DNA of 64,000 nucleotides from the NCBI GenBank assembly GCA_963556255.1, contig OY744611.1, positions 31,035,103 through 31,099,102 of the forward strand. Reading direction: 5' to 3'. Shown piece by piece: positions 34,601-46,815 of the stretch (positions are counted from its first letter, which is position 1; each line of letters starts with the position of its first letter). Origin of the DNA: Allolobophora icterica. Its lineage: Eukaryota; Annelida; Clitellata; Crassiclitellata; Lumbricidae. The notes under the pieces are model-generated. The model ran no database searches and was not told the DNA's origin. It worked only from the letters and a program-made list of their open reading frames with translations. The translations under genes were made by a program, and so were the position numbers.

Positions 34601-36862
34601 TGTTCGAGAGAAACTTGTTCAGCTGTTCCAGAAGCAGTTTCCTGATGCTGGTCTCAGTTTTGTAATTGGTACGTTTTCTTGGTAGTTATTCAGTTTGGAA
34701 TAAGTTTTTTGAAGTGACTCGAAACCAGAGATGCTTAATGCTGCAGTGAGACACTGAAATTAACTTTAGGGATAACAAACTATATACAATGAGGTCAAAA
34801 TGGACATCACTCATTCTCCATTGCTTTTTGTTTTCTTAACAGTATCTTATGTTGTTGAATAGATCTAGGTGTGTTAGTGATAAATCCATGCCTAGTAGAA
34901 TTCTATGTCAATTCAAAACATTTAAAGTTGAAGTTCAACTAAGCATTTGAAGAAGTAAATCTTGACGATCACAGAATTAGTGCACATTTAGCTTTCTCCC
35001 CTTGTGAATGAAGATAATATGAAACTGCCCATCCAAATTTTGCTATTATGTTATGCTGTCAAAGAATGTACTTCTGGTCTTCATCCTATTTCTGCATTCC
35101 AAAAATTGCATAAATGAGATTTCAAAAATGTTTAAAAACAACCCCCGTGGGACAGGAAATGGCTAGTTTGCATCATGATAAATGGTGAAAATTTATACAG
35201 TTTTAACGCATGAGAGATGACATTGGCATTGGAATTCTAGTGAACATTGTGGAAAGTGTTTACGCGTTAAAAGGAGGTGCCTGAGTGAGCAGTGATAGTT
35301 CTACGGAAAAGAGAGAGCATTCAGGTACTCCGGAATTTTATTTATCAGTGTGTGAAAATCTGAGCAGAAAAACAATTACAGAGTAGACTTGTTTATGCAC
35401 TCCTAGTTTGCATGCCATTCTGCTTAATGCAAAGTGGTGTTATGTCCCCGAAAAGTATTAGCTTAACACACATTATGCGCCATACAAGACGTGCAGTGTA
35501 GCACTAACTATTGACTTTCTACAGTATTCCTTTTTAAACACGGCCTGGTTTATGCACTGCTTTGTTAGGTATGTCTTTCATATGTTAACGAGTACACTAC
35601 TTTTCAGTACGAGAAATTAGAAGGCTGAAAAAATTACCGGTAGGCATTTAACTGAAGGTGGAGATATTTAGTTGATTGACTCAAGTCAATTTTTAGCGAT
35701 TATGTTTGTAATATATGTTAATATGTAATAGATTATGTGGCACTACAGAAGTTATGATATAATGTTTGATTGTGGCTGCGAGTGGCTAATAACATAATTT
35801 TGTTCTGATGAAGGTGGTCAGATTAGCATCGATGTCTTCCCAACTGGATGGGACAAGCGATATTGCCTACGACACATCGAAAAAGACGGTTTCAAGAAGA
35901 TTTACTTCTTTGGAGACAAAACCCAACCAGTTAGTTTCATCCTAATATCTTTTTCGAGTCTAAGAATTTACAGTTCATTATGATGTACTTCAATCTTGAA
36001 TCTCGTTGATTAATCCTTTAACGGCCAGAGGGATTGGTTTTCCATGCATTTTAGTACACGCTCATCATTAAAGGGTTTAATTCAAATAGCACTTCCTCAT
36101 GACAAGTGCGGCGATTCCAACATAATATCAAATTTGGACATTACATTATAGAACTGCACTGTCGAGATGTTTTAAAACGTGTTGTGTAAATATTGGCTCC
36201 AGGTTATGGTTGCTTGTAGGAGATTAATAAATTAACAAACTTGTACATGTTTCACTGGCCATTCAAAATTCAAGAACTCTGAAGTCTAGTTTGTGCCCCC
36301 CAAAATAAAACATGGATATGCAGTGCTGCAGTACCTGCAAGATGAATGTGCACACGTTGCAATCTATATCTCACTCTGTCTCTGAATGCTTTTCACCTAT
36401 GCCAATGAGCTCAAGTCCCAAGTGGAGATTTCATGTGTAAGCAAAGGTTACTTAGTTTATTGTGGTATTGCTGTTGTGTTGCATTTTAGCCTGAGTGAGG
36501 ACATGCTGTCTTACCATGCAGTCAGTGTTCTGAGGAGTATTGTTGAAAAGGGCATGTACTGTATCGGTGACCTTACTTTACTATACCTAAATGAGAACTC
36601 AAATTTGAAAGTCCCACTATTTCTGAAAATGTGCATTATATGTGGAATTTTGGACTGGAATTGACCAGAGTGGATGCTAGTTTTTGGCATCGCGTAGGTG
36701 CATGACGGCATGTATACTGCTAAACAGTATTGACTTGGTTTTAAATTCTGTTTCACACAGGGTGAGAATGACTACGAGCTATTCGCGGATGAAAGGACAG
36801 AAGGCCATTCAGTGACATCTCCTGATGACACGATACGTCAGCTCAAACAACTGTTTTCATAA
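28685..36862 (+). CDS. PMM2: Phosphomannomutase (PMM1/PMM2 type)
   Basis: Eight exons: 28685-28753, 30670-30790, 31070-31146, 31938-32029, 32570-32669, 34593-34668, 35814-35929 and 36761-36862. The coding length is 753 nt, giving 250 aa, close to the 246 aa of human PMM2. The first exon carries the HAD catalytic motif FDVDGTLT; Asp13 is the expected nucleophile and Asp15 the acid/base. Next are [27 protein letters not shown], the substrate-binding KRGTFIEFR and PVGRSCS (the Arg corresponding to human Arg141), then [19 protein letters not shown] and FFGDKT, and finally [12 protein letters not shown] near the stop. The enzyme interconverts mannose-6-phosphate and mannose-1-phosphate in the cytosol, feeding GDP-mannose for N-glycosylation. 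All junctions are GT-AG and in phase. Intron 5 has been enlarged by a LINE and a MITE. The PMM1 versus PMM2 assignment is not certain. Confidence 0.95.
29990..30310 (+). mobile_element. tRNA-derived SINE in PMM intron 1
   Basis: tRNA-like head (CATAGAGTAGTGGTAACATC, then GCGGGATCGCTTCACGCAAC as a degenerate box B). The body has TCATTCGCCAGATGGCACG and GGCTGCCGTGTACAG, and the tail is GATATTAAACGAAG plus (ATT)n. Confidence 0.65.
31519..31678. repeat. Imperfect tandem duplication in PMM intron 3
   Basis: Two copies of a segment of about 76-84 bp beginning AGACTTGGTCAGCTATGGATG and ending ACAATTGTCCAGGT, with a few substitutions and a small insertion. Confidence 0.88.
32830..33872 (+). mobile_element. 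RTE-like LINE, 5'-truncated, in PMM intron 5
   Basis: An open frame of 342 codons (32833-33861) starts inside [26 protein letters not shown] (catalytic FADD) and [11 protein letters not shown], then the C-terminal W..R and [11 protein letters not shown] region ending in GGQRT. The tail is (AAG)n at 33861-33872. It is flanked by a 10-bp duplication TAACTAGAAG (32820-32829; the second copy is interrupted by the MITE and completed at 34301-34310). Frame integrity suggests a fairly recent insertion in the gene orientation. Confidence 0.88.
33875..34300. mobile_element. TA-flanked MITE inside a LINE target duplication
   Basis: Ends TTGGTCCACCGGAAA and, reverse-complemented, GGGGTCCACCGGAAA, with CCGGAAAC/TTTCCGG repeats sub-terminally. 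TA flanks both sides (33873-33874 and 34301-34302). The TA is the first dinucleotide of the downstream duplication of the RTE-like LINE, so this element arrived after the LINE. Confidence 0.85.
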
Positions 36863-37400
36863 AGCTTCACATTAGGTCAACTGGGGTTATTATCTCATAT
36901 GCTTGGAGAGTCCTGTGACCAGAAGCTCTGTAGAGAAAGTATTTGACATTTATACATTTATACAGAAATTATGGCAGAGTTTATCTCTGCAGATTTGTTC
37001 GTGCTGAACAGAATTTGGTTGTGGTGGTGGGAACTTTGGGGCCATCTTCGTGACGATGATGTTAAGTAATGGAATTCAGTCCGAATAGGGTGATTTAATT
37101 TATGCTTTATTCCATACTGGGATCTTGTTTTTAATTGGTGTTTTTTACATGGGATCAGTGTGCCAACTTTTTAGTTTTATTTGCATTTGTTTGTTGGTAT
37201 GTAACTTTATCCTTTCGATAGTTTCCAGGAACCAACTGGAGGCCATGATCTCCATGTCCAATTCTTTCATAATCAAGTAAATCCATGGAAGGCGGTACCT
37301 GTAAATGGCAAGTGAATCTAAAATCCACTTGTAGGTGATGATGCATTCAGTAGTAGAGGTGGACAATTCTGAGCAGCTGGAATACAACTGTATTTTTTTA
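36863..37400. other. 3' flank of phosphomannomutase
   Basis: Presumed 3' UTR followed by spacer. I see no gene. Confidence 0.4.
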
Positions 37401-37404
37401 TATT

Positions 37405-37550
37405 GCCCTCCTTACAAAGTTCAGAAGTGCACACGACCATACGACAGAACATCGATGGAGCTGGGTCGCTACATAGCGGCTTGAGGTACATTCGAACCTG
37501 CAACCCTCCGGTTACAAGGCACCGAACATACCACTACACCACCCGCGTCC
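37405..37550 (-). mobile_element. tRNA-like SINE head
   Basis: On minus, GGTGGTGTAGTGGTATGTTC (box A region) and GGTTGCAGGTTCGAATG (box B) lie about 30 bp apart, as in a tRNA. The 3' side ends in the ACTTTGTAAGGAGGG block shared with 20780 and 39125. The flanks and sequence are not a clean tRNA clover-leaf, so I call it a SINE and not a tRNA gene. Confidence 0.65.
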
Positions 37551-37740
37551 CCCAGGTATCTTGCTGCTATGATATCAGATGGTCGATGCATTTGCTTTAC
37601 CCATGCAACAAAGGTTTAAATCCGAGTGATTAAAATGAAATATACATGTCAAGCATGTAACCTGTGTAAAGCAGATTATAAAATATATGACAACTAGTAA
37701 CAGTGTTTTTGGTTATAATAATCATGTTTCACACATTTTC

Positions 37741-37830
37741 TGTTTTCATTCATTCATTCATTCATTCTGGACATTTATATAGCGCTTCTTCAAGAGACCT
37801 ACTCAGAGGCGCTCCCAGCCCAGCCACGGC
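37741..37830 (-). mobile_element. LINE 3'-tail fragment with (ATTC)n
   Basis: Minus-strand tail with the GCGCTATATAAATG-type end, followed on the minus strand by (AATG)n. It is the same ending as the LINE at 6745-7902. Adjacent at 37833-37893 is a two-copy 29-bp duplication. Confidence 0.75.
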
Positions 37831-37904
37831 TAAACATGTTTTATTTGATTATAGTGATTATCTCATGTTTTATTTGATTATAGTGATTATCTCAGTATAC
37901 AGAT

Positions 37905-38120
37905 TCACCTATAATATTCTTTATTACTTCAAACTGACAGACGCAGTAAGATTACATTGAAACATGAAAGTACAATCAAGATCGTAATTAAACACACAGT
38001 TTGGCAGCCATGCAAGACGTCGCCCTAGAGGGGTGTTACGGGAATCGATCCGCGAACCTAATGCTCTTCTGGGACCGGATGTTACCATTACTTTATCCCC
38101 CATTCCCCCTCCCTGTTAGG
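37905..38120 (-). mobile_element. tRNA-derived SINE (family S1), second copy
   Basis: Closely matches 8320-8550 over the body (AGTAAGATTACATTGAAACA and CGCCCTAGAGGGG) and box B (reverse of GGGAATCGATCCGCG). Confidence 0.8.
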
Positions 38121-38411
38121 CTTGTTTCAGATGTGCCATAGATTTGGAGATTTGCCACCTTTAGATTAGCAATTAACCACTGCCACCCATACCACCAACA
38201 CTTCACCCTCGTGCAATACAAAGACCTCTTACATATAAAGGGTGCAATGTATGTACAGGCTTTCAATCAAAACAGAAAACTAACAATTCCTATACTGACT
38301 CATCTTTCTCTTTCCTATGTCTCACTGACTCGATTCTAAATACCAGCTACTATACCTGCCATATTTTGAATTTCTACGATCAATTCGGACCTTGTCTACC
38401 GAGTTTGTTGT

Positions 38412-38633
38412 CAGAGGTGTAATTGGTCTAAAAAGTGGGGGGTACCTATTTCTTACATGCACTCAGCAAGGCGGAGACGGCGATCTCTGGGAAGGTTCAA
38501 TAATACAATATTGAATGGCACTGTTTAAAAAATGTGGGGTACGGTACCCCTCAGTCCAGAAAGTGGGGTATGGTACTCACTCCAAAAAGTGGGGGTTTGG
38601 GTTCCCCTCGTACCCCCACAAATTACGCCTATG
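38412..38633. mobile_element. hAT-type MITE, family C
   Basis: Ends CAGAGGTGTAATTGG and, reverse-complemented, CATAGGCGTAATTTG. The duplication is imperfect (TTTGTTGT / TTTGTTTC). The interior has AAAGTGGGG and GGTAC repeats. The start of a second copy is at 63885. Confidence 0.75.
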
Positions 38634-38680
38634 TTTGTTTCGACTGAGAGCCCGTAGATCGTGTATGCCTATATGAGCAC

Positions 38681-38683
<3 letters not shown>

Positions 38684-38725
<42 letters not shown>
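38684..38725. repeat. (AT)n tract
   Basis: Uninterrupted AT dinucleotides immediately left of the next MITE. Confidence 0.9.
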
Positions 38726-38726
<1 letters not shown>

Positions 38727-38992
38727 AGTGCTTTTTTTCTAGAAAAAAAGGTTCCGGAACGGAACAATAGGTGCCGGAACGCAACAATTATGGGCGGGTT
38801 AAAATCACGAGAAAAACGGGATTGGGGGTTGGGAGGGGTCTCAATGAACACTGAAAACAGTTCAAAAACACTTAAATTAAATTAAAATAACTAAATTATT
38901 GTTTTAATTATTAAAATAAATAAAAATTTTTTAGGAGCTGAAAAAGGTGCCGGAACGCCGTACCGGCGCGTTCCGGCTGAAAAAAAGCCCTG
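38726..38992. mobile_element. hAT-type MITE, family D
   Basis: Ends CAGTGCTTTTTTTCTAG and, reverse-complemented, CAGGGCTTTTTTTCAG. GTTCCGGAACG and CGTTCCGGC lie sub-terminally. The left target duplication is TATATATC (38718-38725). On the right the same eight bases are present only if GGCCTA is removed (38993-39006). Confidence 0.82.
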
Positions 38993-39202
38993 TATAGGCC
39001 TATATCTGATATTATAGGCCGTTATATCCAGAGGTCGTTGGTTATATCTAGTAATCTTAGTCCTAGGTTATATGTGTATATATAGAAGGCAAGAAGATAC
39101 GTACAATACAATACAACTAATTTGATAATACCGTCCTTACAAAGTTCAGAAGTGCATATTGAAAACAGGTAAACATTAAGAGCATAAGTAGACTAGAAGA
39201 GG

Positions 39203-39380
39203 CAGGCACGTAACTAGGATTTTTCGTTTGGGGGGCTTAAACCTTGAACATGGCAACATTTATACAGTGTTCATACGAATTTTAGCCGTAAGCATACAAC
39301 GGCTTGACTTGTTTGGGGGGGCTTCAACTTCGTTTGGGGGGGCTTAAGCCCCCCCAAGCCCAACGCTAGTTACGTCCCTG
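39203..39380. mobile_element. hAT-type MITE, family E
   Basis: Ends CAGGCACGTAACTAG and, reverse-complemented, CAGGGACGTAACTAG. A perfect 8-bp duplication AGAAGAGG flanks it (39195-39202 and 39381-39388). 178 bp, with GGGGGGCTTAA runs inside. Confidence 0.92.
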
Positions 39381-39420
39381 AGAAGAGGTAAGGTTTCTGT
39401 TTAGATAGAAAGACCGTCTA

Positions 39421-39512
39421 TTATATGAGGAGAGTAGCGAACGCGAGATGGTGAGAGCTGTTATATATTTATATATAACAGCTCTCACCATTCGCGTTCT
39501 CTTATAAGAGGT
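39421..39512. repeat. Long hairpin
   Basis: Two arms of about 40 bases, with the GGTGAGAGCTGTTATATA core perfectly paired and a few mismatches towards the base, around a loop of a few bases. It could be a small palindromic element or a hairpin RNA precursor. No target duplication was found. Confidence 0.75.
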
Positions 39513-39726
39513 CGTTGGGTGAGAGTTCCAAATTTAATGTCGAGACCAGCAACTGTGAATAAGCAAGTAAGTAAACAACTAAGCGAGCATTAAATTTTAA
39601 TGAAAAGTGAAAGCTCACGTTTGACTAAGGAAATCGTAAATTACTAGTATATTATAACACGAAAGCATAATATGAAGCATTTAGTAAATACAACAAGGAA
39701 TATTTTTGGTCATTTCAACGGTTTCG

Positions 39727-40063
39727 CAATATACAGCCTGTAGATGATGTTCTGTTTTAATACTCGTTTTAACCTGATATTAAAGCACAACAAATTGGAT
39801 CCTTGTGTATGAAATGTAGTTACATATTCTGTATAGCGCTGAGATATTTCAACGACTTTCATTACATAAATCAACAATTTTTTAACACTATTTACAATAT
39901 ACAGCCTGTAGATGATGTTCTGTTTTAATACTCGTTTTAACCTGATATTCAAGCACAACAAATTTGATCCTTGTGTATGAAATGTAGTTACATAATTCTG
40001 TATAGCGCTGAGATATTTCAACGACTTTCATTACATATATCAACAATTTTTAATAACACTTGG
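39727..40063. repeat. Two-copy tandem duplication, 169-bp period
   Basis: Copies begin CAATATACAGCCTGTAGATG at 39726 and 39895 and stay about 97% alike by eye over the whole unit. Confidence 0.9.
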
Positions 40064-40436
40064 GGTTATTAGACTGACCATATACATCAGCCATCGATCA
40101 ATATTCAATTCGGTGATAAAAATATCTGGATGTTATTTTTTTATAAGTCTGATTTATAACAAACTTTGAAATATGATGTAAGCTGTGGATATTTTAACAT
40201 TCGATTATGGTATGACTGATATTGATAATGTAAGAATTAGTGTGTCACCACTGCTATTTCGTGTCAATCATTTTTAATCGATGACGGGCTAATTTGGATT
40301 TGTCAGCGTCTTAATATTTCAAGTTAGTGAGTTCGCTTTCAATTCAAAAACAATGCAGGTAGGTAGCAGTCAAAAAGCAACGTCCATAAATAATAGATAA
40401 CTAATAATATTATATAATAACAGGTAGCACCAAATG

Positions 40437-40502
<66 letters not shown>
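40437..40502. repeat. (ATT)n microsatellite
   Basis: About 66 bp of ATT units upstream of the large APBA exon. Confidence 0.95.
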
Positions 40503-40503
<1 letters not shown>

Positions 40504-40633
40504 AGGTGGCCTTTTAAAACTGAGTTAAATTCTTGATCAGCGTCTTTTGGTTGCAGGATATCTTATGTATTTCTTGGTGTATTAAATAGTAGTAATGTTA
40601 AAGGCTAATTGTTGCCTGTTCTCTGTGCTTTAG

Positions 40634-43600
40634 ACATATGAAGTCAAAGAAGATATACAAAAGAGTCTGAGAGTTGAGATAATGTCTGAATGTGAAGACG
40701 ATGTCACCTCAGCGTGGCTGCTTGGCTCTAGTGACATGCCCAATAGACGCAGTCCTTTGAGATTAAATGGCACGACATTAGAGCAGAATGGGAACATTTG
40801 GAATGGTTCTGGTTTTAACTTTGTACATAAGGGAGGGGGAGATGTTTCTGATTCGGGCTTAAAGGTGAAACAGAAATCAGCTGAACAGAAACATGACAAG
40901 AAATTACTTAGGGAACCGGAAACAAGTGATTTAATTACATTTGCAGATATTGATTCCTTGGCATCATTGGAAACGGATAAAGATGATAAGATGAGAAGAA
41001 CAGGTGACAGCGTAAGACAGACAATGACTGAGCTGTGTTCATCTGATGAAGCTCTGAAAAATTCTTCCTTGGGAGATGTTGGTATTAGTCAATACGATGA
41101 TATACATTCCGTTGCTTTTAAGAAATTGGCTTCTACAGTTGATCATCGCTTACCTGATCATCTTCCAAATCAGAATCAGGAATCGATAGCACAAAATCTA
41201 GCACAAGGTGATTCTCCAAACATAGAGATTAAACAACCTGCATTGTCTGAATATTTTGCTGTGAGAAAAGGCTCGGATATTAGAAATAACATTCCAGATA
41301 AGAATAATGTTAGAAGTTGTGACAGGACGTTAGATAACCTGCTGAACTGCCTTCAGCCAAAGAGCAATTTAATGAAGATGAAGAAGACGTCTCCTGGTTT
41401 AGCTAAGAGGTTGGTGAACACAGCAGAACACGAAAGAGCCACCGAGTGTGGGGATATGTCTGTAATAGAGCTTGGCTTGGTACATGAAGAGAACATGAAA
41501 AATGAGCTGGAAAGAGGGACTAGGAGATCGACTCTGGACAGAAGTGCAGAAGATTCTATGACAAAATGCAGCAGTAATGAATTGTACTTAAAGGACATAC
41601 TGACTGAACGTGGTGAAGATGCTGTACTTGCTTCTCCGCAGGAAGTTGAACAGGTATTTTCTGAAGCTGCTAACAGAGGTCATTCTGAGAGTGGAGATGG
41701 TGGCTGCTCTGAAAGTGTAGCACAGGATGTGTTCAGTTATTCTTACGGTCTGAGAGACACGGTGGTATTTTCCTTTGCTGAGTTGTCTAACGACTGGAGT
41801 CATGCGTTGACTATGTCACCAGACTTGTCTGAGTGTTCTGAAGTTGAAAGCAGTGTTTCCGAAGATATCGATTTGTCATCTTGTGGAGAAATGCCTTTTG
41901 TGAATGATGGACTGTCCGTCTGTGATGATAACAGCCTTCCATCTGTAAGGCAGGGTACCAGTACACCCGCAGCTGAAGTTCTCCAGAGAGAATCTGCTGT
42001 TATTTCTGTTCTAGATGAAGATTCTGATGTAGTTGCTAAGAGGAATTTGTCAGAATCAGATGTGGCTGACTTCTTTTCCAGTTCATTTGCTAGTGACCTT
42101 GTTGCACCTGGTGAAGCTGATGAGGAGGCAGTGTGTCAGAAGCAGAGGGAAACCTTTGACTTGGCAATGCGCGACATTAGGCATGCAATGGAGAAGAGCA
42201 GCAGGAATATATGTTGTGTAGATCAATCGATCATTGATTATCAGTCAGCTGAACCACACGAGGAACCTGTCTGGGTTGTCAGATCAAAGTAAGAAAATTT
42301 GCAATTTCAGCAGTGACCAGGTAATTACATGTAACTAGTGCGCCTCCAGTTTCGGTTATTTATTAAACAGCTCCAGAGTTAAATCAAATGACAAACCAAA
42401 TCAAAGTAAATCATCAGCCAAATTCACAGTGTGTGGCATGTATGGTAACTAATGTGCATCCAGTTTCAGTTGTCATCGAAACAGTTTCTAATTCATTTTC
42501 AGATATAAGCTGTAGTATGACATTTGATAGAATGGCAAATGCAACCTCAAAACACATATAGACTTCACTTTTCTTAATTGTGCAGTTTGTGAGAACTGAG
42601 AAAATTGTGTTTGTGAATGAGCCAAAAGGTCCATCAGTCCTTCAAGCTCTGGACTATGCTTCTGAGGTGCATTGGCAAAATTTAGTTTTGGGTAAGTTTA
42701 AGTCCAAAGTTTTTAACTAAGATTTACTAGACCAAGTGAGGTCTTGATTCAGAGGTAGGTGAAGAAATGTTGCTCTTTCTTGCTCAGCTATAACCAGTCC
42801 CAGGTTGCCTAAAAGATCCAGAACCATGTAGTAGAATAGTTGCAATTACCTGGTCACTGCTGTTACAATTTCCTACTCACAGCTATCAGTACTGTTGCAG
42901 TTCCATATAATTACTTCAGCTGTTGGAGTCCCCTATCTTTATGCAAGTGATCTTGTAGTTTCTGGGTTACTAAATGTGTTAGAAAACTTTTGATGTGTAC
43001 TGGTAATATCAATATATGAATGGTTAATTTTGATAAACGGTTTTAAGTTACAATTTGCAATTTATTTCAGTGATACGATTCAGACCAAGTTACAGCAGCA
43101 CGATGCAAACAGTCGATGTGACGACAAGGCAGAGAAGAAAGGAGCTTGGCCATTAGATGGAGGTCAATCTTAACTTCTTTTTCAGCCACCTTATCTGTTT
43201 AAACTGACTTATCTAATTGTAAATTTAATGGGACATTTATATAACATCGCTCAAAGAGCAGAACAAATCAAAGCTTCTTTCTGCGCTAGCTTATATGATG
43301 TTAAAATGTGATGATTGCGAAGGAGAATGTTACATTAGTTACCAAAACAATGCACAGTAAAACTAGAATAGTCGCCAGTGGTGGGCCCACGCACGCACGT
43401 GGAACCTACCAACGGATTCTGCTGTCAGATGGCTTGGATGTTCAGAGTCTCTGGATCAAGATGTGTCAATAGTGTAGAGCAGGTAACCTCGCTCACACAG
43501 ACAATGCTGCCGCTCAGTTGTTCCTCGTTGGTTGAAGGTGACGCACGTCTGACTATTATATTTCAACTGGACTGACGGATTGGAATGCGTGATAATCTAG

Positions 43601-46600
43601 TGGTGAGCCTTCTGGATTCCCAGTCAACAGGTCAAGGGTTCAAATCCCCACCAGGAAAGAATAATATTTCCAAATTTCTGCTCATCCATCCAGGTAGATT
43701 AGTGCTCAGACTTACCAGGAGTGGACTCGTGAAATGATTTTGTAAAAGAACTGACTAGTTGTTGAGAATAAGTCTATGTCCCCAGATTCATGGTAAGCAT
43801 TGGTTGTGTGGAACGTGCTCGAAGTTTGTACACAGTGACCAACAGACAGAAAGCTTGATCAACACACCATTGTGTTTTCAGAAGAGCTATCAAAGTTCTA
43901 CATGCTATTTACCCGCTATCTGAAACACTTGTCACTTGGTCACCACACCAATAATACAGGTGTCCAGTGACTTGTGTTAAAACCTTGGCTGACTTGGTGT
44001 CAACCAATTTACTGAAGGACTTGTGTGAAAATTTTTTGCTTACTTGGTGTCTACCAATTTACTGAAACGTGTTTATCAATAAATCTGACTCACAAATGTT
44101 TGAACAGATGACAACACAGATGATGAAGATGGGGAGACAGATGAGTTGCTGCTGAGGCAGCACAATGACAGCAAGAATGCCAACTTGCCACACAACGTCG
44201 AAGCATCATCCAATGTACTGTTTTCTGTTCTATTCTTATATAAGTATTGGCAATTTTCTGCGAGGTGTGATGCACAATGATGAGTTGAACAGTGGAGAAT
44301 GTTACTAAACAAACAGACCTAGTTGTCTTTGGACATGATATGAAGGATTATTGTTAATAAAACCTATGTGAAAATCAGCACGTGACTTGACAGTTATTCT
44401 GTTATGACAGTTATTTTGCCTTACCTTTACAGTTGGAAGTGGTTGCAATTTCCCTTCTACACCAGACATTTAAATCACTTTGACTGACTTGGTCACTTTT
44501 ACCTTCAAGGACTGTTGATCTGAGTGATTATCTTACTTTCATTTTACCTTGACGACATGATATATTGTCGCAGATATTGATTTCTTGTTTTTTTTTCTAG
44601 TCTTACTACCTTTATAGCACAACTTTCACCAGATGCAAGACACGAATTGTTGGTTTAGAGTTGTGTTTATTTTGAAACCTGTTAGGTTAATGTCAAGTGC
44701 TGCATGTCAGCCTGGGCTTCCAATCCCAGTTTGTCACATGCAATGTGTCATGAAGTAATAGAAATTGTTACTTAGTTGTGTTTCAGTCAGGTGTTTATGT
44801 ACTTTCAAACCTTTAACAAATGCAACTGTAAGGCCTGTTCTTGGTCAAGGCATGTTCCAGTTATGAACTTTGCTTGAGATTTTTTACCCAGGCCTGTTCA
44901 TGTTTTCAAAACTTTTTCTTCTGAGCTGGTATCTTCTGTCTGTGGAAATGGTGTTTTAAGATTTGTCTTTTCTATATGGCTTGTAATATTCCCCCCTCAG
45001 TTTATTGTGTTGTGCTGTAGGCAAATCTAAATTTACTGCTCACTGTGCTGACTTTGCCATGAAGATTTTATTTGAAGACATTTTTTTATTTGGTTTCAGT
45101 TAGAGAAGAACCAGATTCATAAGAAAAAAGGTGAAACACTTGGCTCCATATCTCTACGTTTATACATAACACCAGCGTCTAACTGTGTGGACATAGTCTA
45201 AATTGATAGGCTTTTCATTTGTTCTTTGAGCAACCAAAAGACTAAAGTCATGTATCGCAGCTGAGGAATGGAACAAGATCTCTTTTTTAAGCAGACCTAA
45301 TTAGTTATCTTTATCCTTGTTTTGATCCAGCTAGTTTAGTGATTGCCATGTGTGTTACTCAGGTACACGTGCATTGATGTAGAACAGTTGGCTGTTTGTC
45401 ATTGTAAAGTAATGTATTTTATCTAAAAACCTTCTCAGAGGTTTCAAATGGAGAACACTTCTGTACACTCATTCTGTTTCCAACATTGTTTAGTTATGTA
45501 CTGACTATCTGCATCTCAGTTTGACATTTCGGCGTGACCATGCGTGCGTTACAAATTTAATTAATTAATTAAAGTTATTATTATTATTAAAAAATTAATG
45601 ATAATAATGATAATACTTGAAAATCATCACTCGAACAAGTCATTTATCTACTGCAGCCTGCAGGGCTGTCTTTTTGACCTGTTGAATCTCAACTGCATCT
45701 GAATTCTAATATCCCTGCTCAAGTATAAACTGTGATTTCACATCCAGGCAACTGTAGGCTAACGGTTTTGTGTTGTAATTATATAATGTCTTTAGAGTAT
45801 GCTAGATTTGGTTGACCTAACATCACACCAAGCCCGCCACAGTCAGTATTTGTTCTACTTAATTCTGATGTTTGCCATCTTATATCAGATTATCCTTTAA
45901 AGTAGTTTATTTTCAGAGAGCTGTGAATTCTTCTGTTTGTTTGTTATTTTCAGATGGTGATGCCGTTTTAATCGAGGGTTTGTTATTCCGCACCAGCTAT
46001 CTTGGCTCAACTAAACTGATATCCGAGTGTAATCCCACAAGAGTTAAACGGATGAAACAGGCTAAGGAGGCAGTTGACTGTGTCAAGGTTTGTGTCTTTT
46101 GACTGTTAGATGTGCTTTGTCAAATAACACTGAGTGAGGTTATCAAGTTTGGATTATATCAAAAGTCATTCTAATTAAAAACTTGTGTAATAATAATAAA
46201 ATAATGCTAATTATTTTTGTTATCTTCAGACCTGTTGAAAGGTTTTATTTCTCTTGTTTTGAGAGCTCAGGAGACTTGGGAAATAACTAATATATGCTGA
46301 AGGTTTCCTTTAGGTACTTTGTATGCAATTTACAGAAGGAATTGTCAAACAAATTCACTGCAGTCATGGCAATGAGTGCTGAAGTTGTTGTAATAGACTG
46401 ACTTGTTCCACATTCTTGAAATCATGATTCATTGTATCTGTACGTGGCACTATGAGGCACTTGTAAATTGTTGGCCGAGTCCTCTTGTAAAAGCACACTT
46501 TGAGTTAAGCATGTGAGTGAAGCATTCACAGCATCTGGTTACGATTAATGACTTGCACTCCGTGGATTGATTGTAGATCATGTCAAATTTGAATTTTTGA

Positions 46601-46721
46601 ACTGTAGCCAACAGAGTAATGCATAAGTGCAGAGACTAAATGACTTGCTTGATCTGCACTTTTTCAGAAGCATGTGATACAACCCAGTGCAATGATTGGA
46701 ATGCATTAATTATTGTTGTTG

Positions 46722-46815
<94 letters not shown>

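Noticed and set aside
36005..36080. Possible short TTAA-flanked element in PMM intron 7
   Set aside because: TTTAACGGCCAGAGGG and AAAGGGTTTAA hint at inverted ends, but the match is too short and the TTAA spacing is wrong.
37430..37550. tRNA gene on the minus strand
   Set aside because: Box A and box B are tRNA-like, but I could not form a clean acceptor stem and the 3' side is a dispersed repeat, so it is a SINE head. The same reasoning applies to 8320, 23005, 30020, 43575, 52715 and 56470.
42586..42691. Possible extra APBA exon with open frame ([15 protein letters not shown]...)
   Set aside because: It has good splice sites but entering and leaving phases do not fit. Joining it to 43071 gives a stop (TAG) within the next exon, while 42288 to 43071 joins perfectly without it.
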